DNA of 64,000 bases from Protula sp. h YS-2021 (taxonomy: Eukaryota; Annelida; Polychaeta; Sabellida; Serpulidae). Shown piece after piece: positions 13,001-27,300 of this stretch. The first letter of the stretch is position 1. Each line of letters begins with the position of its first letter. Under the pieces are notes generated by a model. It was not told the origin of the DNA. It worked only from the letters and a program-made list of their open reading frames with translations, and made no database searches. The position numbers and the translations under genes were made by a program. The stretch lies in NCBI GenBank assembly GCA_949752745.1, contig OX457031.1, positions 3,246,614-3,310,613 of the forward strand, in the 5' to 3' direction.

Positions 13001-16000
13001 TTGATCAAATCTGTCAATGACGTCACGACGCAATGGTGACAAAATGCGGAACTAGAGCAGTATGCATAGCCCACATATTCCCTACAGGCCCCCCATTAGT
13101 TAAACACGGCCATCAATAGTCAATCAAGAGCTGAAATTTTCCAAGTCCAGCTGGTGCATTTTCCTTGGACGAACCTGGCTCACTTACAATACCGATCTGT
13201 GTTTGCTCCCATAGAAGCTACATAGGTTTCATTAAAATCCTTGCAGCAGGTTTTAAGTTATCGTGTTAACAAGCTCTTGATGATAGACCGACCGACCGAC
13301 CTACAAACCGACATGCGGTTGATCGCATATATTCCCCACAGGTTCTACCTGTGGGGAATAAATCATACATGTTTCTAATAACTTGGTAGCGTGCTCACAA
13401 AATCTACAGATACGCCAATGTCTATATACTGTATATACCTAAGCCTATTTAGAGAAGGCAGTGGGGGTGATGGAGCCTTGAACAAAGTACCCGCTTCGTA
13501 TCATATGTGTTACCACGTGTTTCTAAAAAAATACGCGTAGGTTGGGCATTTTTTATGATATCCGCTTTTACAATAAATCGGGTTCTTTCCGCCCTGCGCT
13601 ACGCGTTTTGGTCCAAAATGGTGCTATTACTTCAAATTTTGCACTCGTTACGGGGTTAAGGGGTCGTTTTAAAAATTCACGGCCACGTATTGGTTCCCAA
13701 TTTGTATGTGAATGGCTCCTGGTACAATCTAGCACTACACTGTTTTAGTGAAAAGTACAATATGATGAATGGCTGGCACATGTCAAAACGTGGTACGGAG
13801 AAATTCCTGGAGTCTGTGGTTGAGGGGGGGGCGGTTGGGGGGGCACCGGGAAACTCACGTATTAACAAGCTTGGCGCATCCCAACTATGTGCCTCATTAT
13901 AATGGATCCACTTGAAGAAAATGAGAGCAATCAGGTAGCCAAAGATAGCCAGCAGGAAAATCACTTGAGGGATGAACTCGAAAAACAGATTGATGGGTCG
14001 CCTAAAAAATCTGAAAGTGAAAAAAAAAACAAATTACGACATAAGAATATCACGAAGATGCAATAAAGAAGAATGTTAGGCTTTTCGAACTCACCAGCAC
14101 GCCTCTTTACCTAAATTGTGACGTCACCCCTTGAGTATCTATCATTAACGTGCAGACCGCTTTCTCCACCACCCCTACTCCCCCCTCCGGCCTTCCTCCC
14201 TCCCCCCCTCCCACCCCCGTCTTCCAAACACAACAAAAACACACACATATGGTGCGTTAGAAAAAAAACAAAACTACAATGGTCGTATTCACGAAAGTGA
14301 ACTGTACAGTTTAATTGAATGCTATTACTGCTCCATTATCAATCAGAATGCCCGAAAGTAAAATAGCAGACTTGTCCGGGGTCAGGACATCTCGCCATAA
14401 ATCCAACTCGCCATACTTTTATACCAACTCGCCAAACTTTTTTTTGCTCACATTTTGCACACCTTTTCGTGTGAATGGCCTCATTATGAAACTAACAGTA
14501 ATTTCATGTTTTCAGTTTTTATGCATGTTTAACTTAATGCCTTTTTTTTTTTTGCTTCAATTTTACACACCATTTTACGTTTTGCCCATTTTAAGTTTAG
14601 CAACAATGGATCGCAATTCCTTTAATTGAAATACATAAAGTAATTCAGTAAAACCGAGAGAGAAGCAATTCGTTGGAAAGGGGTTGAGACATCTCGGCAA
14701 TTTGCCATCTCGGCCCTTCGCCAACTCGGTCCCTTTTCTACAACTCGGCCCCTAATCCTTGAGACGATTCGGCCCCTTGCGAAAGACGATTCGGCCCCTA
14801 ACTGCCAACTCGGACCCTAATTTTAAATATTTCTAAAAGGAAGCCAATCGTCTGTTCAACAAAGAATATACCTAAAATTTACATTTGATTACATTTGACT
14901 TTTAAGTTCAAACACGTACCCATTTTTCTTAATGTGAAAATTAATTGCAAGTTCGGGATTGGTAATATCTGAATCATTACAGGGACATGAAAGGCTTTTT
15001 TAAAATTTCTATTAAAATGCAATACTCCTTATTATCACACGAATAATTAATTGCAATTTTGATATTGGTAATTTTTTAATCATTATAGGGACATAAAAGG
15101 CTTTTGAAACCTCTTTTACATTGCAATGCATAATGGGAGAAATTGCAATTATTCATAGTCATAGTTTCGGTAGTAAACAATTTTCTTATACATGCACACT
15201 CTAGTTCTAATATTTTACACACCATTTTTCGGTAAAAACCAATATATATATATATTTACATTTATACATTTATACATTTATACATATACATTTCGGAAAT
15301 TACGGCGACTTGGTTTATGGCGAGTTAGTATAGGGGAGTATGGCGAGTTGTCCATACTCCGATCTGTCCTATTAAGCAAAATAAGTCTGTCAAAAAAATA
15401 AATAAATAAATAAAATATTTGCCAGACACCACTAGACCAACCTGATTTCGCATCTGGGGTAGCCCTATAGATAATTGCGCAGTTAACTTTTGTGAATACC
15501 AAGGCAGGTGAATATCTAATAAACGTACTAAATCAAGGGCACCGATTTTTTTTTTACAAGCATGGGTGACTTACGTGTGGTTAAAGAAACTGAGGATGAC
15601 ACCAAACAGCATTTGCGACACGCCAAGAATGATTGACAGCTTCATCTTGTACGAGTTCAAGAATGTGAGTTTGTTCAACGAAAGCTGCCAAATCTGTGCA
15701 AATAAAAAAAAAACAAAAAAGAAAAAAAAAGACAAATAAAAATAAGTAAATAAGACAGATCACACTTTTATCATCTGGTGAACCGGGATCACCAGCGGAA
15801 TTACATTGGAAGGTGTAATCACCTTTTTCTCTGAGAGAACTTTCTGAAAACACTGGCGGACAATCATTTGCCTGTCTCTTCTCGTTGAAGTAGCAATGTT
15901 TGAATTTCAGTCAGTATAATTTCCCTGTATGCAGTGGGAAAATTTATCCCACTTGACCTACATTATTGATTTGACCTACTTTAACTCGTGCTTTGATTGG

Positions 16001-18235
16001 TTGATACTGAAAATGTTATCGAGAAGTACAGAAATGTGCTTAGGCTTAACCAAAGAATAAAAAAACAAAATAATAAAATAACAGTGGATGAATGCTCTTT
16101 AAGTAAACAATGACATGAATCATTGTCAATTCCTTTATTTTTTTCAATTCAGAGTCTTTTGTTATTGTTATTGTAAACTGAAGCGTTTTCTGTGATTGAC
16201 ACTGACCGGATCAATGCCGTACGGATACGGGCTTCCGTCATAATCGGCCTGACCGGAAGCTGTGTGCTTCGCCACTGACGTCAGCATGATTTCCGCGTGC
16301 TTGGATGGATCAATGGCCTTTTTGCTCAGGTTCTGTGATCGGCTGCAACACCAATTAGGAGTAGCTAGATCGCACGGTTCAAACGTTTTTTTCCTTCTTT
16401 ATTCTGGCACAAAAGCAGCAACGTGAATTCCTTATTATTTATTCTTATTTAAAATACCATATCAAATATGTATCTCATTATTTTAATTACAAACAGTACA
16501 CCAACCATTTTTATCTCAGTTTTTTTGCCTTGTATCCCAACTGACAACTCAAATTACCCTAATTATTGTCCGTTAATTCATGTACTTACAAAGGATAATT
16601 TTCCTCACTCGCCGACCACGAGGAGCCAAAGATATTGAAAGATTTTGAAAACGCGTCGTTGTAGAGAAAACCAGAATAAACTGAAAACGCGCCCATCAGG
16701 AGAATTATGTATCGTCCACCGAAAAACATGTTCCAAATCTGAAAAAGAAACAAGAATATTTCTTTTGTTAAAATAAAATAAGTACATTTACAAGAAATAT
16801 ACTTTTCACAATTTTTAGCAGACACAGTATTGCAGTGAGGCGTGCGAGGGAGCGGTGAGGTTAGCTCGGATCCGCATAAATTGATGTCACAGCAAACACG
16901 TATAAATCACGAGGTTTGTGAACGGGCTCAGGGTTCCCGCTGGGTTCTCAGGAAAGTGAGCCAAAAAAGGAAAGTGTGACTCAATTGGGTCCAGAAGACT
17001 CGGTGGGTTCTGAAAAAGTGAGTCATTTCGTAAAAAAAAAATGCCCAAAAAGTGGACAAAAACTCCGCCAACGTGAACCCTGGGGCTCTTGGGTTGGGGA
17101 TTGGGGGGAGGATGAAACTGAATTTAACATTTTCGAAAAGCTTGTCCACTTTTTTACAAGGTTAAATAAAAAGTAGCATCACATTTACCCCACCTCATTG
17201 TCACTCTTTTTGGCGAGGAATTGTTTTTCTTTCAACACCATCCAGAGCCCGAAGAGGAACATGATGAATCCGTGCCCCGCGTCCCCGAACATCACGCTGA
17301 ACAGGAACGGGAAACTGATGATCGTAAACGGCGCTGCAGAAATAAAACAAGAATGTCCAGGGACATTGTAAACAGCCGAGATCTAGTAAATCAAGTATCA
17401 AAAGGGAAACTGATAATCGTAAACGGCGCGGCAAAAAGAAAAAAAAGAGAATAAACAAAACCCTTCCTGGGTACGAGCAAATACCAATCACTCCCATAAC
17501 CGCCACCTCCCCCCCCCCCCCCCCCCCCCCTCATTTGATATACGAAATTAGTAATATGGCCGGATTGTGTGTAAAATATTTCATACAGAGCTATAAATCT
17601 AGACAATTTTTGCCCACCGTATAGTAATGGAACGGGGTTTAGCTGTTGAAACCTCTCGCACATTTTTACCTGCCACCCCTCTCCGACCTCCCCCCCCCCC
17701 TTCATCACGACCCATCAAAAAGTATTAGCAACAAAATAATTTAAAAGATTAAAAAATGCCAGGAAATAACTAACTTCGCTACACCTATTATGGATAAGCA
17801 TATCCCAGGACCTGCAACAATTATACACCACAGGTCTAAGTGCCATATACAGCAAATTCCAAATAGAACCCCCCCCCGCTCCCCCCCTCCCCCCCCCCCC
17901 CCACCTCAAAATGAAACTAAAATTATAAAAAAAAACAAATAATTAAAAAAACCCAAAATATACATGTATTTGTTTTCCATCGAGAGCTACTGACCCGGAT
18001 TAACCTCGCGGTACGTGGCCACTCCGTAGGAATCCACGATGGACTGGAATACGTCGGTGAACTTGTTGATACGGTGGTAGGTGGGCGGCTTCTGTTTGGT
18101 TGCCATACGGTTCAGGATCGACGGCACGCTGCTGCCACTGCGCTCCTGTAGCAAATGCATATGAACACTTATATTATGGCACTGATATGAACACTCAAAC
18201 TGATATGAACACTGATATCCACACTCACACTGTAC

Positions 18236-18306
<71 letters not shown>

Positions 18307-21300
18307 TATCCAGAAATGAACACTGACATGAGCGTATAAAAGGAACACATCTGTAAATATCGATATAAGGACTGATATCAGAATTAATTCGAAAGACCAC
18401 TGATAGGAGTACATCAATGAACACTATATACTTATTACGCGTAGATAACACTTGACACCTGCAGTCACTACGAGATTTACACTGAAACACTTGCGCCATA
18501 ACTGTTAGGAACAAGAACACTGACATAAATGAATAATATATTGAATTACTTATTTATTTTAAATATTTCATTTGTGTTCTACACTTACAGTTCCACGTCT
18601 AAGGGCGAGCTGAATGCTGTCCAGATCAGCGACAGGACACCAGCATTCACCAATCAAACATTTCTGCGTCACATCCAAGTTGAACATGTTCAGTGTGTGG
18701 TAGATGGCTTTTATCTTGCGCACCTTCAATCCAAAGACCCATGATTTCATCAATGTATATACCTATTACGCGTATTATAAACGAGGCTCAGATTTAAATA
18801 GAAAACCAAAGGTTGCAGCCTGAAATTCAGGTGGTTCAGTTCACAGTTCACATGAAACAGCATTTTTATTTTAAAAAAAGTAGAGCTCCAGGTTCATCAC
18901 CATTTTTTACGATCTTATTCATACTTCATTTATTTATTTTTTATTGATTTGTTTATTTACTTAGTTTTGGTACTTTTAAGCAACTTGACTACGTCTCGAG
19001 GAGTACGTCTATCCCCCGTGGGGGATATGGTGTGTAAGGCTGTTGCGTGTTGACAACGCAAAATTTAAAAGTGGAAGGATAGGTACACGTAGTGTCTAAC
19101 ATTTAAACGAATCAATCCATTAACCAGTAGGCGCGTGAGACTGCCGTAGGTACGCTAAGTACAGCGCCGATTTTGAAAAATCCGCCATTTTATCAAGTCC
19201 TATCCGGAAAATTCTTGATCACTACACTGCGGACGGTCCCAGGGAACCCATGTGCAGAATATGAAACAAATCCATCCACTTTTGTGACCTGTAGGCGTGT
19301 GAGACTGCCGCATATAGGCTAAGTCCAGTGCTTATTTTCAGAAGTCCGCCATTTTGTCAATTTTTGCCCAATCCGGAAAATTCTTGGTCACTGCACTGCG
19401 GAAGGGTCCAGAGAAGGGTCCAGAGAAGTCCGCCATTTTGTAAACTTTTGCCCAATTAGGAAAATTCTTGGTCACTGCACTGCGGAAGGGTCCAGAGAAG
19501 CCGTGTACAAAATATGAAACGAATTCATCTATTTATGTGGCCTGTAGGCGGTCGAGATTGCCGTATATACGCCAAGTCCAGTGCCGATTTTCAAAAGTCC
19601 GCCATTTTGTCAATTTTTTTGCGATCCGGAAAATTCTTGGTCACTGCACTGCGGAAGGATCCAGAGAAGCCGTGTACAAAATTTGGACGGAATCCATTTA
19701 TTAATGTGGCCTGTAGGCGCGTGAGACTGAAGCGTGACAACGAACAGACAGACGGACGGACCGAAAAGTTCAAAACTATATCCCTCCGTTCCACGGGGGA
19801 TAATGTGGCCTGTAGGCGCGTGTGACTGAAGCGTGACAGACGGACAGACAGACGGACGAACCGAAAAGTTCAAAACTATATCCCTCCGTTCCACGGGGGG
19901 AGAATTGTTTTAGCGTGAACTTTGCGTTTGACCGGAATCCGTTTTTTTTTTTGGAGATATCGAACTTTGAACAAGAAAAGCAGATGATACACAGAATACG
20001 AACAACATACACAATTTCCAATTTTCTCTTATTTGTTGGTGACGCCACAAGAAATAAACATTAAATAAATAAACATCATCTGACAAAGGTAAGGAAATAA
20101 CCAGTGCGGCATGGGTAACACTGGCATGGTGCCCAGGGTAGCTAACAGGGTAACCAGTGGCACATCGGTAATGACGGCGACAGTAATACGGTAACGAGGG
20201 TGACATGGTAACGAAAATGACAGCGACAAGGTAACGAGGGTAACATGCTAACGAGGGTGACAGTGACACCGAACATGGTAATATGGCAATGAGGATGACA
20301 TGGTAAAAAAAGGTGAAACAGTGTTATGTGTGACGCGGGTGAGCCTACCTTGATGAACCAGACTTTGATGTTTTTGGCGGCTGCCACGAGGACACGCTGA
20401 CGATGGTCCTGGGTCTGAGACAGCACCGTGTTCAGGTCCTCGATGCGCGTCATCACCCCGATGGCCATTTCACGCCTCTCCGCGGGTGTCTCGGGGCAGG
20501 GGTACAGGCTGGCGCGGAATCTGTGGCGCAACGCAAACTGGTCAGTCCGGCTTTTTTCCTATAGCCCTCCTCCCCACAACCTCGCAAAACTCTCAGGGGT
20601 ACAGGCTGACGTGGAACTTGCACGCAAAACACACTGGTCAGTCCGACTTCTACCTTATCAATCAACCCCACCACAACCTCGCCAAACCATCAAGGATATA
20701 CGCTTTTGCGAACCTGTGACGCCATCCACCAAATCCCCATGCAGACTGGTCAGGCCAACTCCTGCCCTATCCCCTAACCCCCGCCCCCCTCCCTCTCCAA
20801 CACCTTGCCAAACTCTCAGGTTAAACAACAGACAGATCAGCTCGAATCACAACAGCCAAAACTCTTCTACCCCTAACCAAACACAGACTGGTCAGTAAAG
20901 TTACTCCTTAGCCCCCCTCCCCGCCACACACACACGTACACGCTTTTTAACCAGGTTCTTTCTGTTGGGAATGCCCGTAAGCGCTCGTGAGTCAGCCTAA
21001 CGAGCGATAAAAAATAAGTTACCCCTCGCATATTTTCTTGACACGTGACTTGAGCTGGTCCCCTTGGAAGAAGATTATAAACACAGACTTGTTCACCTGG
21101 TCTCCCTGTAATATCAAACAATCAAGCCGAGAGTGTAATCATAGAGCAGTCAAACCTGTTTTATCCGAAATATTGAAGAGGCAGTTACAGGATTTTTATC
21201 GTGTTAAACAGGGATTTTTCTAACATACTAACATTTGATTTAATGGTTTTGGGACCACCGAGAAAAATTAACCCAGTAATTTTCGGACCAAACACCAAAT

Positions 21301-24300
21301 TTTATCGCTGTGAAGATCATTTATCCTCTTTTCTTTCAGCCCCTCTTGGCAAAAGAACGATTATAGATGCGACATAAAATGCAACATCATTTTACACACT
21401 CCAAAAAGCCTTTACTATATTTTGCACATTTTATTTATTTATTTTTGGGGGGGGGGGGAGAGAGAGAGAAGAGAAGCGACTAATTAAGATTATGTAAAGT
21501 CACAGATGACTTACTGTGGTAGGGTCCTCTAGTGGCGATTCGATCTCAGCCTGTTTGAGGAAGACATTCCCGCGGCATGCGCGCCAAAGCATGCGCTCAA
21601 ACGCAGGTATGCGTTCGCGTAGAATCACTCCAGCTACAAACCTGCAATTTGTGAGGCAATAACTTCTCAATCAATCGCGATTATTTCGACCACCAACAAA
21701 TCATATACTACAGTTTTAAATCGAAAAAAAATAAAGCTATTTATTCTTGAACACTTCGATTTTTCGTCGATCAATTGTAAGTTTGTGTTATTTTTGGGTG
21801 AGGTAGGGGGTGATGAACTGCGAGGAATTGCGAGTGGAGTGGGGGGGGGGGGTATAGGAGAACTTAAAGATTAGATCGGTTTATTGTAGCATATTTTTAC
21901 AATCCACTACACAATTTATTTTATGCACCTGGCTTGAGCAATTCAGAGAGTCATATTTTTTTGCATTTTAATATATACAACAGGTCCCCTCAAAAACATG
22001 TTTTAATTACACCCCTCCAAACTCTTCATTTCTTCACATGACCATGTCAGTGTGGAAACACCTGCTCTATCTCTAGCCCCCACCCCAACCCCTCTCCCCC
22101 ATCACCCGCACCAGCTGTGCGCCGGTGTCTTATTTTTGACTAATGATAATGTTATAATAATATGATCACATGCTACTGGCGCATAGCTGCACACCCCCAA
22201 CCCCCTTCCACACACACAGTCACTTCCAACAATACGCTTTTCAGTGCAGATGCACCTGCACATACGACAATCTATTCAACCAATATCAAGATACATCAGA
22301 CATTTTACGGTACCTAAAGTTTGACTGATCGAGGTATCTGACTTGTGTGAAAAATTGGGACCGTTAAGCACGATCGACAGCCCATCATCTCAGAGTACTG
22401 AACGGAATTCGCGTCTGGAATTCGCGTCTGTTGTTTTTCGAGGAGGGATTAATATGCCCCAAAATATCTTTTTACTGTCTTTTTTTTTGGGGGGAGGGTG
22501 GGATTTGAGGCTTTATAGGTTTACTGGCAGGCTTCTGATTACCAAATAACCCTGAAAACAACAGGAGTTGTTGGTATGAAATATTTTTCTGCTCCGAGAA
22601 AACGCCTGCAATAAATCAGTTCTTACCTGTCACTTGTTCGATGCATTCGCCGCTGAACAGGCCACTGAACTAACGGAAAAGCACTTTACAGACTTTGCTA
22701 GAGATCTCGAGTACGTATTCCACATACATAATGGATACTCACTGCAAATGGGTGGATCCACTGGGTGTTGGTTGTACCAGTGTCGTATCTTGGGCATCGA
22801 ACACAAAATGTTCAACTTGCTCCAGCCCTTCTTCCTTCAAGGGGTTTCATGATTTTTTTATTTTATCATAAGCAGATTCATACTTCGAAATTTGCCGCAG
22901 ACCTTGACATTTCAGTCACTCAGAATTTGCTTTTATATTTTTTTATTTATTTATTTATTTATTTTGAAGCAAAGGAGAAACTGCTTGAAGTAGGGAGAAA
23001 AAAACAGGGTTGGTGTCCACGTTAAGTTCACCATGACATAGAGACCCCTCCCTGTCCAACCCCAGTGCGACACCCGCACCCTCTATTACACAAACTATCC
23101 TAAATATAAACCTTATATAAAGTTAATGCACAATTGCCGCAAACAGGTAAAACGCATCCTTTTAACAGGTGCTTATTAGTACGTAGAAATATCAGCACTT
23201 ATGACGTCATGCCACAAATATCCAAACACAACTCAGTATACTTAAAATTCGAATGTAAACTTGATTAAGGACCCACAACCAAACCAAAAATCTGCACGAA
23301 AAATGTGGCTTGAAATATGAGCTTGGGATTTTAACCCATATCTCATCAACCAGAGACGTTATTTAACCCTTAACCAGTGACAGTTATCACAACGAATTAG
23401 AAACACACGCTTTTTTTAGATATGATGATAAACGTACACGGCGAGTGTACCTAAAGATGCTTTTGAATGATGCAACAAAACACGACAAGAGTCATACGTA
23501 CAATAAAGTAGCGTACATGCCTTATATAAATATATACAGATATGTATACATGCTTTGGCGTGAAGAGCGAACACTGAAAGCGCTAACTGCATCGTGAAAT
23601 CAATTGTTTTATGTGTGCATCTCTGTAGTAGAAACACGCTAAATTTCCTCTACTTGCCTCATAAAAAGATGTGGGTCTTGCTCATTTTGAGAATAGAAAC
23701 GTACCTGTTTCAGCGTGATCCCAGTCCACAGCAGTTTAGGTTTCGTCTGCCTGTTACTTTAGAATACTCCAATATCCCCCTTCCCTTCGCCACAAAATAT
23801 CCAAAATCTCACTGTCTACTTTACCTCATACGGTGGGTGTTTCTCGCGGGAACAATATCTTCTTTTCCCACTCCCCCTAAATACGGTTTCATAAAAATAA
23901 TTCATGCCGTCAAAACCTCCGCCCCCCCCCCTCCCCACTTGACTCACACTTAACATAAAAGCTCGCAGTGCCCGGTGCTTTACCAAAAACCGTCTGCCTT
24001 TATCGTAGAAAGAATTTGACTACTCACCACAAAAAAACCACTGTTGCACATTTATACGTATCGCTTCCATACTCTACTCGCTCCCCCCCACCCCGCCCCT
24101 CCTGTCCAGCTTACCCAAGTCTGAGTGCCTGACCGCCTTGCCTCAAGCCCTCCTCGCCGAGTAGCCCGATGTTCTCTTCGGCCATACTCGGGTCCGTCGC
24201 CGCCTGATCATAATGGTATTCAGCCTATTACGTATCAAGATCAAAGCACCCTCTATTATCGCCCAACCCGCAAACGTAAGCAGATGGAACTAAATACATT

Positions 24301-27300
24301 TATTATCTAATTTACATCTAAAATACACGATTAGAAGATGCATTTCTGAGGTCATTTACTGCTGATAATCCATGCAATTCCAATAAATCACGCCAATGAG
24401 CGTAGTAAAATTCCTCAGAAAAGTTTCCAGCGATATTTGAAGAAACTAGTTTGTTTTCTAAGTTACACAACGTGCCATTTTCTTAACTAAAGCTCGATTA
24501 GTAAAAATTTGTTACTAACCGATTGCTACGGCGTATTATTATTTTTTCTTTGCCTTTAGGGTTCTAAATGTCATTTCTAAAAGCTAGTTGTAAAATACTT
24601 AAGACTACAGGCAATTATAAACCGTTGAGTGACAAACAGTTTCTCCAAATCCATACTGAAATATAATTTCATTTCCGAAAAAAATATTAAAAAAACAAGA
24701 AATTAAAGTAAAACACAAATGTCCAGGGACATTGTAACCAGCAGAGATCTCCGTAACAATGTTTCAAAAGGCTTCTGGGTTCGTCAAAAAATATCTTTTT
24801 CCGAGGAGGACCACCAAGGGATAACTCATCAAATTAATCATAAAAATAAATCACAGGAGGTCACGCGCTTTTAGAGATGGCCTCCAAAACGCCTTTTAAC
24901 TCAATCTGGTCAATTATTTTCCTTTCACAAAAAATAAGCAAGAATACACTTTCGAACGGAAAGGTTCATGCAGGGATAATCCAATAAAATCTAAAGAAAG
25001 GTAATCAAATCGAGGTTTAAATACTGAACCCTAAAAATTGGTTGCTGCAAAAATTTCAAAATAAACATTCGGTAAATCTCTTGTGATCCCCCATCCAGTC
25101 CAAAACAACTGAACAACCCTAATTACTGCCCACTCTAGTGAAACTGCTCATCGCAAAAAAGCAATTTAAAACTTTTGACTGATCGTTTATTTCTGATTTC
25201 TTTTTTATTATTATTTTTATTTTTATTTACTTGCTGTTTGGTTTTTGGCTCACCGTCAAAATGTAAATTTTCAGGAAGGGGTAGACTAGCAATCATGCAG
25301 GCAAGACATGAAAGTAATCCCATTGAAATATAACTTTGAACATAAGTTTACACGCGTACACGCAGACGACAGATATTCCCACTGATTTGACAAGACCAGC
25401 CCAACGAAGTCGACTGGTCTAAGTGAAAAACCAGATTTTTTTCTTATTTATGAAACGTATAATCTTCTCACTCTGCCATAGCAAACACAATTCTTGGGCA
25501 AAGTGCTTAATAATTGCACAGAACTATAGTTACAGTGAACTGCTCAGTGCACAGAACGTCAACTGCACTAAATAATTCGTCTAGGAAACTGCATGAAAAT
25601 TCAGCCAAAACATATTCCACTGCCGACGAATTACAGATGTACAGCCATTTAAAAGACAACATGTTCACTACCTAGGGATGAGGAGAGGGAGCGAGGCTTT
25701 ATTTTTCATTTGCAATGCCGGGGATGAATACCAGAACAGATATACATATGATTTTCAAAATACTAAAAATAACTGGGTTTTCACTTTTTTGTGTTTGCAA
25801 CACTACAGCCAACACAGAATTATAAGGATACAAATGATGAACAAACATAAATAGAATCTTTCAGGTGTGCACTATTTCAGATTTCGTATGACAACTGTGC
25901 ACGGTGCTGCATGAAATAATAACAGATATCCAAACCGTTGTTTAATTTAATTAAATTAAATGTTAATAGAACAGTTAAATTTCGAACCAATTTTATTAAG
26001 CAAGCTCAATATGCAACCAAAACCTAGTGGAAAAATATTTTCAAATGAATAAAATATACATTTAAGGGCTTGAAATAAAAAAAAAAACGCCTTCAAACAA
26101 CTATATTTTGAGCACATAGAACAAAACCTCTCCCCAGCTCACTAGTGTAAGTCTAGATGCAGGTTGAATTTTGTTCCTTCTTTTTCCCCTCTCTCTCCTT
26201 CACAAATCTGAATGTACAACCGCTGTTAAATAATTTTAACAGTAAAGTCACTTATCCCCTCCCCCTGGAAAGAAATTGAGCTCAAATTTCAACTGACTTA
26301 TTTCAAGCCCCTGCTTGTTTTTTTTATTTCCACGACGAAGCAACTCTCTCATCTATACATCACCTCAGTATGAAACATTTCGCGGGCCGGGATATTGAAG
26401 TATCCCTACAAAGCGTTAGTAACAGTGCATTAATTCTAAAATTAGAAACACAGCAACTGGAACAAACACATAGAACTCTCTCCTACCCCTACCCCTACCC
26501 CCCCCCCCCCCAACACAAAACAAAATAATCATAACTTTTTATATTTTTGTCAACCGTTGAAAGTGAAAGCAATTAGTTACAATTCGAAATAACATGACAA
26601 CAACAAAACATTTAAACAGCAATAAATGAGTTAGAGAACACAGCGAAGCCTACGTCATTAGCTTCATTTTATTTTCGCACCGAAAGGAAGACATCAACTG
26701 CAAGCGAAGGATATTTACAGGAACAGAGAATTACTGACGAACAACGCTTAATCAATGGGAAAACGAACCGAAATGCGAGGAAGAAATATCTTTTTCTCTG
26801 TCTCAAAGCGTTCTTTTTTTTTTTTGGAGGGGGGGAGGTGGGGGAGGTTGCAAGTGTTGAGAGCGAAGCGGGCAATACTGCCGCTTCAGAGAGGTGGGGG
26901 TAGGGGCGCTTTAAGCTCCGCCCCCCTCAATCCGAACAATCGAACACTCGGACGGCGTGCACCTTGTAGTTGGAGCGGCAACGACTCTACAATGGCCATG
27001 TGTTTCAAGCCGAATCTGCAGGCACAAAGACGATTACAGATCCCCCTCCCCCAACCCCTTCAAAAAACTTAATCTCATTGCATAATTCAGGTCCGAAATA
27101 TGAGGTCAACTGACAGAAGAAAACAATGCTTGGTAGCCCTACACAAAAGTCTACCGCTAGACCGAATAGCATACATTAAGGAGTGATCAGGACTGTTGAG
27201 GTTCATTTTCAGGACATTCCGTGACTAGACCAATTTCAAGGACTTATATCCCCTTATACCGATAAGGTTCGAGTGAATGTGGTGAGGGAAATGTCGTACG

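Noticed and set aside
17987..18526. Minus-strand 179-codon frame
   Set aside because: Mostly exon 10 joined to (AT)n-encoded Tyr-Ile repeats.
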